Assembly (NCBI RefSeq): GCF_017355915.2
Contig: NZ_JAFEUV020000010.1
Coordinates: forward strand, 124,001 to 188,000
DNA length: 64,000 bases
Reading direction: 5' to 3'
Origin: Telluribacter roseus
GTDB lineage: Bacteria > Bacteroidota > Bacteroidia > Cytophagales > Spirosomataceae
Of this stretch, positions 59,693 through 64,000 are shown piece by piece. Each line of letters opens with the position of its first letter. The first letter of the stretch is position 1. The notes beneath the pieces were generated by a model. That model worked only from the letters and a program-made list of their open reading frames with translations, had not been told where the DNA came from and searched no databases. Position numbers and translations under genes: made by a program.

Positions 59693-61627
59693 ATGAAGTC
59701 TATATTCCTGGTACCAATCCTCCTCCTGCTGAACCTGGCTCCCTGTCTGGCGCAGTCAGTGAGTAGTGCTGATCCTGTCAGAATCGCACTGTACCCGCAG
59801 CAGAATGATTATCGTAATACCCTGAGCCTGTCGGGGATGTGGCAGTTCAGAAAAGACTCCCTGGAAGTAGGCGAAAAAGAAGGGTGGCAGAAGGGGCTAA
59901 CACAGACACGTTCTGGCCACCGTGGCAGCGGCGAGACCCGGTCTGGCGAGACCCGGTCTGGCGAGACCCGGTCTATTGCGGTACCGGGTAGCTGGAACGA
60001 ACAGTTTACCGATATGCGTGACTACCTCGGCATGGTATGGTACGAGAAGGAAAGCTACGTACCCAGCACCTGGAAGGGGCAACGCATTTTTATCCGCATC
60101 GGCTCGGCCAACTACGCCGCTAAGCTCTGGATCAATGGCCAGCTGGCAGGTACTCACGAAGGAGGACATCTGCCCTTTGCGTTCGAAGTGAGCCAGTTCA
60201 TCAACTGGGGTGCCGCCAACCGCATCTCCATTCAGATCGAAAACCATCTGAAGCCCAGCCGGGTACCTACGGGTAATGTACAGGGCGGCCCTTTCTCCAA
60301 CTTCCCTAAGTCCAACTACGACTTCTTTCCCTACGCGGGTCTGCACCGCGACGTGTGGCTGTACTCCCTGCCTGCGGTAGCATCAATTAAGGATATCACT
60401 GTCAGGACTAGCTTCACGGGTACTACGGGCAGTGTAGAAGTGCAGGTAGCTACCGAAGGAAAAGCTACGCGGGGCAGCATCACCATTACCGGCAATGGCA
60501 AGAAATACGAAGCTCCGATCCGCCTGGCGGGCAATGCCGCCACGGCTACTGTTTCCATCCCGGATGTGCGGCTGTGGTCGCCGGAAGATCCGCATCTTTA
60601 TCAGGTAGAGGTGACAATAGGTGATGGTAAAACAACCTATGACCGCTACTCCCTCGAAACCGGCGTACGTACCATTACTACGACTGATAAGCAGATCCTG
60701 CTCAACGGCAAGCCGGTATTCCTGAAAGGCTTTGGCAAGCATGAAGACTTCCCTGTGCTGGGCAGAGGTACTTCCAATCCGGTCATTGTGAAGGATTTCT
60801 CGTTGATGAAGTGGACCGGCGCTAACTCTTTCCGTACCTCTCACTACCCCTACGACGAAGAATTTATGCGGATGGCCGACCGTGAGGGCTTCCTGGTCAT
60901 TGATGAGATTCCGGCGGTAGGCCTCTACTTCCACGGCGATACCACCGAGCTGGCCCAGCGCCAGGTTATGGTGAAGCAGTACATCAACGAGCTCATTACC
61001 CGAGATAAGAACCACCCGTCGGTAATCATGTGGTGCGTGGCCAATGAGCCTTTCCCACGAGATGTTAGTGTCACCGGAGGACCCGGTGGTCGGGAGGCAA
61101 CGCCCAAAAGCATCGAGCTCTTTAAGGAAATGTTCACCCTGGTCAAACAAAAAGACCCAACCCGGCTGGCGGTGTTGGTGGGCGTGATGGGCGGTCCCCC
61201 GGAATGGGTGGGTATGTCGGATGTGATCTGTATCAACCGGTACTACGGCTGGTATACCCACGCTGGTGACATGAACGGCGCCGTCAGATTGCTGTCCATG
61301 GAGATGGATGGCTTGCACAAGAAATTTAATAAACCCGTAATGATCACAGAATTCGGGGCTGATACCTACCCTGGTATGCACACTGATGAGCCGGAGATGT
61401 TTACCGAGGAGTTCCAGACCAACTTCATCAAGGCCTACCTTGACGTGGCGGCCACCAAAGACTACGTAGCAGGTATGCATGTGTGGGCCTTCTCCGACTT
61501 CAAGACCGGGCAGGGTATCATCCGCTTCGGTGGGGTCAACTACAAAGGGGTATTCACCCGCGATCGCAAGCCTAAGGCGGCAGCCTTCTACCTGAGGTCA
61601 CGCTGGACAAAGAAGCCTTCGCTTTAG
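59693..61627 (+). CDS. GH2 beta-glucuronidase-like glycoside hydrolase, exported
   Basis: The 644-residue enzyme has a signal peptide (about residues 1-20, ending CLAQ), a sugar-binding domain (about 30-220, AVPGSWNEQFTD), an immunoglobulin-like domain (about 220-330) and the TIM barrel. The acid/base is Glu452 in MWCVANEP and the nucleophile Glu553 in MITEFGADTY. FRTSHYPYDEEFMRMADREG is shared with E. coli UidA. Length and motifs favour glucuronidase or galacturonidase over LacZ. A 15-bp repeat makes GETRSGETRSGETRS in the first domain. It is followed by the Nudix regulator gene. Confidence 0.9.
   Translation: MKSIFLVPILLLLNLAPCLAQSVSSADPVRIALYPQQNDYRNTLSLSGMWQFRKDSLEVGEKEGWQKGLTQTRSGHRGSGETRSGETRSGETRSIAVPGSWNEQFTDMRDYLGMVWYEKESYVPSTWKGQRIFIRIGSANYAAKLWINGQLAGTHEGGHLPFAFEVSQFINWGAANRISIQIENHLKPSRVPTGNVQGGPFSNFPKSNYDFFPYAGLHRDVWLYSLPAVASIKDITVRTSFTGTTGSVEVQVATEGKATRGSITITGNGKKYEAPIRLAGNAATATVSIPDVRLWSPEDPHLYQVEVTIGDGKTTYDRYSLETGVRTITTTDKQILLNGKPVFLKGFGKHEDFPVLGRGTSNPVIVKDFSLMKWTGANSFRTSHYPYDEEFMRMADREGFLVIDEIPAVGLYFHGDTTELAQRQVMVKQYINELITRDKNHPSVIMWCVANEPFPRDVSVTGGPGGREATPKSIELFKEMFTLVKQKDPTRLAVLVGVMGGPPEWVGMSDVICINRYYGWYTHAGDMNGAVRLLSMEMDGLHKKFNKPVMITEFGADTYPGMHTDEPEMFTEEFQTNFIKAYLDVAATKDYVAGMHVWAFSDFKTGQGIIRFGGVNYKGVFTRDRKPKAAAFYLRSRWTKKPSL
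59930..59974. repeat. 15-bp tandem repeat, three perfect copies, inside the GH2 gene
   Basis: GGCGAGACCCGGTCT occurs three times without change (59930-59944, 59945-59959, 59960-59974). The protein reads GETRS three times, just before the AVPGSWN motif. The length is a multiple of three, so the frame is kept. Confidence 0.95.
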
Positions 61628-61644
61628 AAAACATACCCGTTTAC

Positions 61645-61712
61645 TACCGGTAAGAAGTACAGAAGCTGTATTTTAGCTCAACAATTACGATTCGATATAC
61701 TTCTTACCGGTA
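61645..61712. promoter_or_regulatory. Inverted 15-bp sites flanking the Nudix regulator promoter
   Basis: TACCGGTAAGAAGTA (61645-61659) and TACTTCTTACCGGTA (61698-61712) are perfect inverted copies, 38 bases apart, in the 99-base gap between the GH2 gene and the Nudix regulator gene. The right arm ends 14 bases before the start codon. They may be the regulator's own operator sites or form a long-loop terminator for GH2; I favour operators because no T-run follows. Confidence 0.55.
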
Positions 61713-61726
61713 TCACCCTATATATT

Positions 61727-62455
61727 ATGCGTGCTCCTAGCAAAGAGGACTACATACAACAACTATCCATTGATTGCGTCATTTTTGGCTATCAGGACAA
61801 GCAACTCAAAGTACTGGTACCGAAGCTTAATTTTAAAGGCGACTTCTGGGCCCTACCCAGTGGATTTATCTATCAGAACGAAAGTATAGATCAGGCCGCC
61901 CGCCGGATCCTGGAAGGCCGGACCGGCATCAGGGACATCTACCTCGAGCAGTTCAGGGTATTTGGCGAAACGGGGCGCTCTACCAAAACTTTTTTAGAGC
62001 GACTCATTGAATTAAATAAGGATAAACTGGGTGATGACCAGTTCAACCGGAAAGAGTTTGAATGGTTTACCCGGCGCTTCGTTTCCATTGGGTACTATGC
62101 CCTAGTAGATATCAATAAAGTGACGCCTCAGCAAAATGAGATAGATGAATCCATCGGCTGGTATGATATCAGGCATTTACCTTCTTTGATCCTGGACCAT
62201 CATGAGATTGTGGCCAGAGCCCTGGATACCTTGCGGCTCAACCTCGACGAAAAACTGATAGCCTTCAACCTGCTTCCCGAAACCTTTACGATGAAGGAAG
62301 TACAGGAGTTGTACGAGGCCATCTATGACAAACCTTTTGCCCGTAACAATTTTCAGAAAAAGATTCTGGACCTGAATGTCCTGGAACGTCTGGAAAAGAA
62401 GTACACGGGTGCCGCCAACAAAGCTCCCTACCTGTACCGCTTTCAGAGGTCTTAG
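61727..62455 (+). CDS. Nudix-fold transcriptional regulator (NrtR/AraR-like)
   Basis: The 242-residue protein has an N-terminal Nudix fold (about residues 10-150) and a C-terminal winged helix (about 170-235, FTMKEVQELYEAIY, FARNNFQKKILDLNV). In the Nudix box region (GFIYQNESIDQAARRILEG) the acidic residues REUxEE are not kept (RRILEGRTGI), so hydrolysis is unlikely and ligand sensing is likely, as in NrtR and Bacteroides AraR. It probably controls the neighbouring sugar genes. It ends in a strong terminator. Confidence 0.87.
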   Translation: MRAPSKEDYIQQLSIDCVIFGYQDKQLKVLVPKLNFKGDFWALPSGFIYQNESIDQAARRILEGRTGIRDIYLEQFRVFGETGRSTKTFLERLIELNKDKLGDDQFNRKEFEWFTRRFVSIGYYALVDINKVTPQQNEIDESIGWYDIRHLPSLILDHHEIVARALDTLRLNLDEKLIAFNLLPETFTMKEVQELYEAIYDKPFARNNFQKKILDLNVLERLEKKYTGAANKAPYLYRFQRS

Positions 62456-62488
62456 GGAGTACTTACTGATCAGAGACCACCATAGTTT

Positions 62489-62531
62489 CCGGAACAGCCT
62501 AAGCATTATGCTTCTGCCGTTCCGGTTTTTT
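62489..62531 (+). terminator. Intrinsic terminator after the Nudix regulator gene
   Basis: CCGGAAC / GTTCCGG with an inner AAGCAT / ATGCTT stem, followed by six or seven T. Confidence 0.85.
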
Positions 62532-62677
62532 ATTTTATTATAAATAAATCATTATATGATCGAATTTAAAAATTAATGAAATTTTCACTGCATAACATGA
62601 GTAAATTTAGCTTACTCTTGTATCATATAGGTAGTTAGGAATAAGTAGACTGAGTCAATTAAAATCTAAGTTCATCC

Positions 62678-63460
62678 ATGACCCAGCGCCAGCGCTTGCA
62701 CGAGATCACCCGATACGTACGGAAGCACGGTGAGCTAACTGTGTCTCGGGCCTGCGAACTATTTGGAGCTTCGTCGGCCACCATCCGTCGCGATTTCAGC
62801 CTGCTTATGGAGGAGGGGGCCGTCAGCCGTACCTGGGGAGGTATTTCGCGGAAGGAAGAGGAGGCTACGGATCTGGCGGGGCAGCCGGCCTGGCTGCGCG
62901 AAACACTATTTGCCGACGAAAAGAAAAAGATTGCCGCGACGGCCGCTTCCCTCGTGGAGGACGGCGACGTGGTGATGATCGACGGTGGCACTACCACCTA
63001 CCATATGGCGAGGTACTTGGCCAACCGGCCGGTAACCGTCATTACCAACTCAATCCTCATCGCCCACCAGATAGACCTGGAACGCCAGAGTAAGTACGGG
63101 GCGGAGGTACTGGTGACGGGGGGGCTGATCTATCCGGAAGCAGGAATGCTGGTAGGACCACAGGCCATCAAAAACATCCGTGAGTACTATGCCCGCTGGG
63201 CGTTTCTGTCGGTGGGTGGAATCGAAGCCGAAGGGGTCACCAACTCGAGCCAACTGGTGGTGGAGACGCAGCGAGCCATTATGGAGCAGTGCGAAACCCG
63301 CGTCCTGCTGGCCGATCACAGCAAGTTTGGCCGAAAGAGCCTGTGCCGCCTGTGCGGCATCGGTGAGATAGACCTGCTGATCACAGACTCGCCACCTGGC
63401 CAGGCTGACCTGATCGACAACCTGCGGAGCCGGGGCCTCCATGTAGTACAAACCAACTAA
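62678..63460 (+). CDS. DeoR/GlpR family sugar regulator
   Basis: The 260-residue product has an N-terminal helix-turn-helix (ELTVSRACELFGASSATIRRD, about residues 18-38) and a sugar-phosphate sensing domain (MIDGGTTTYHMARYL near 100 and LADHSKFGR near 215). It represses sugar genes until a phosphorylated sugar or its analogue binds. It is the first gene of an operon with a mutarotase and an aldo/keto reductase, which are its likely targets. Confidence 0.93.
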   Translation: MTQRQRLHEITRYVRKHGELTVSRACELFGASSATIRRDFSLLMEEGAVSRTWGGISRKEEEATDLAGQPAWLRETLFADEKKKIAATAASLVEDGDVVMIDGGTTTYHMARYLANRPVTVITNSILIAHQIDLERQSKYGAEVLVTGGLIYPEAGMLVGPQAIKNIREYYARWAFLSVGGIEAEGVTNSSQLVVETQRAIMEQCETRVLLADHSKFGRKSLCRLCGIGEIDLLITDSPPGQADLIDNLRSRGLHVVQTN

Positions 63461-63478
63461 TCCTGACATACTAACCTT

Positions 63479-63826
63479 ATGAAACGTTACTGCCGCGCCC
63501 TGGATCTGGTAGATGATCCCGCCCTGATTGAAAAGTACATCTGGCACCACGCGCCCGAAAACCACTGGCCCGAGCTGCAAACCCTCCTGCGGGAATCGGG
63601 GGTCCTGAGCATGGAAATCTACCGCTTCGGTACCCGGATGTTCATGATCATGGATGTAGACGACTCTTTCAGTTTTGAGCGCATGGAGCAGGTCCATCAG
63701 CATCCGGTGTCCAAAAAATGGGAGGAGCTAATGTGGCAGTTCCAGAAGCCCGTACCCGGCGCCAGTGAAGGCGAAAAGTGGGTACTAATGGAGCGGGTGT
63801 TCCAATTCCCCGTGCTGGAATCCTAA
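63479..63826 (+). CDS. L-rhamnose/L-fucose-type mutarotase
   Basis: The 115-residue protein is of the RhaM (DUF718) family, which interconverts sugar anomers: YCRALDLVDDPALIEKY, the HHAPENHWPELQTLL stretch with the catalytic histidine region, MEIYRFGTRMFMIMDVDDSF. It starts 18 bases after the DeoR gene. In known clusters this gene sits with L-fucose or L-rhamnose oxidation enzymes; which sugar is not decided here. Confidence 0.88.
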   Translation: MKRYCRALDLVDDPALIEKYIWHHAPENHWPELQTLLRESGVLSMEIYRFGTRMFMIMDVDDSFSFERMEQVHQHPVSKKWEELMWQFQKPVPGASEGEKWVLMERVFQFPVLES

Positions 63827-63862
63827 GTTCAACTCCTTTTGACAACTACCCTATAGTATACT

Positions 63863-64000
63863 ATGGAATATAGACAATTAGGCCGTACGGACATGAGGGT
63901 TTCGATCCTGGCTTACGGAGCCTCTCCCCTCGGCGATGTGTTCGGTACTACCGACGAGCGCGAAGGGGCACGAGCTGTACATACCGCCCTTGATGGCGGC
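63863..64000 (+). CDS. Aldo/keto reductase, N-terminal fragment (continues past window)
   Basis: 46 codons are seen: MEYRQLGRTDMRVSILAYGA and ASPLGDVFGTTDEREGARAV follow the aldo/keto reductase start with the LGRTxMxVSxLxxGxSPLG pattern and the first beta-strand. Relatives next to such mutarotases act as L-fucose or D-threo-aldose dehydrogenases. It starts 36 bases after the mutarotase gene. Confidence 0.85.
   Translation, partial: MEYRQLGRTDMRVSILAYGASPLGDVFGTTDEREGARAVHTALDGG

Noticed and set aside
60383-61480. A 365-codon open frame on the minus strand inside the GH2 gene
   Set aside because: Antisense to a gene with clear catalytic residues; composition without family similarity.
1-64000. 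tRNA, rRNA, CRISPR arrays, insertion sequences, integrases
   Set aside because: I looked for T-loop signatures, regular spaced repeats, inverted ends and transposase motifs and found none that hold up.

Overview
The window looks like chromosomal DNA of a free-living, aerobic member of the Bacteroidota, most likely order Cytophagales (Spirosomataceae/Cytophagaceae-like). This is inferred from the gene families: a TonB-dependent receptor operon with imelysin and DUF4856 lipoproteins, FHS sugar permease, LytTR and stand-alone receiver proteins, VKOR-like and HTTM proteins, and promoters of the TAnnTTTG type with few Shine-Dalgarno sequences. Coding GC is moderate, spacers are AT-rich, and GTAC is strikingly common. 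I saw no rRNA, tRNA, CRISPR array, integrase, transposase or prophage, so this is mostly core and housekeeping sequence with small accessory patches.

Layout. 1-5.2 kb: partial quinone oxidoreductase, bestrophin channel, an unknown lipoprotein, a 58-residue membrane protein, a secreted carbohydrate acetylesterase and YjjX. 5.2-12.3 kb: M13 peptidase, a ubiquitin-like/Mut7-C protein, a spore-photoproduct-lyase-like radical SAM enzyme, a secreted esterase and two paralogous outer membrane barrels. 12.3-20 kb: a phage-like protein of unknown role, miaA, a membrane protein, a heavily decayed amidohydrolase pseudogene, citrate synthase, a DUF202 protein and a UPF1-like helicase. 19.3-24 kb: a nuclease and its inhibitor (NucA/NuiA type), PpnP, a cupin and an M3 peptidase. 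24.6-32.2 kb: an unknown protein with a duplicated domain, a SpoIIAA-like protein, an HMG-CoA reductase with an N-terminal extension, a glycosyltransferase, a VKOR-like protein, a HAD hydrolase and a SnoaL/GNAT/nitrilase operon.

32.9-34.1 kb and 46-48.4 kb hold four stand-alone receiver proteins, three of them close paralogues. Next to the second group is a two-frame copy of the 24.6 kb gene. 34.5-40.9 kb is the clearest functional unit: an operon DUF4856 lipoprotein - imelysin - HTTM membrane protein - TonB-dependent receptor. It is read from one promoter carrying a twice-repeated 19-bp site, probably an iron-regulated uptake system. 41.8-45.3 kb: a CPA2 antiporter and an Ldh_2 dehydrogenase. 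48.8-53.6 kb: SDR proteins, a TauE-type exporter, a GNAT and an FHS sugar permease.

54.4-59.1 kb holds a tight cassette of LytTR response regulator, two flavin-type split-barrel-like proteins and a GAF histidine kinase, followed by an NmrA-like protein and a cytochrome c lipoprotein. It could be a redox- or ligand-sensing circuit. 59.6-64 kb turns to sugar use: a beta-glucuronidase-like GH2 enzyme, a Nudix-fold regulator with degenerate catalytic residues flanked by a 15-bp inverted repeat, then DeoR regulator - mutarotase - aldo/keto reductase, the start of a probable deoxysugar (fucose/rhamnose) pathway.

The observations I would follow first are the duplicated unknown domain and its split copy, the RR/split-barrel/GAF-kinase cassette, the HTTM-containing iron operon with its direct-repeat operator, and the nuclease-inhibitor pair. 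All functional statements come from reading motifs by eye; no database search was run.
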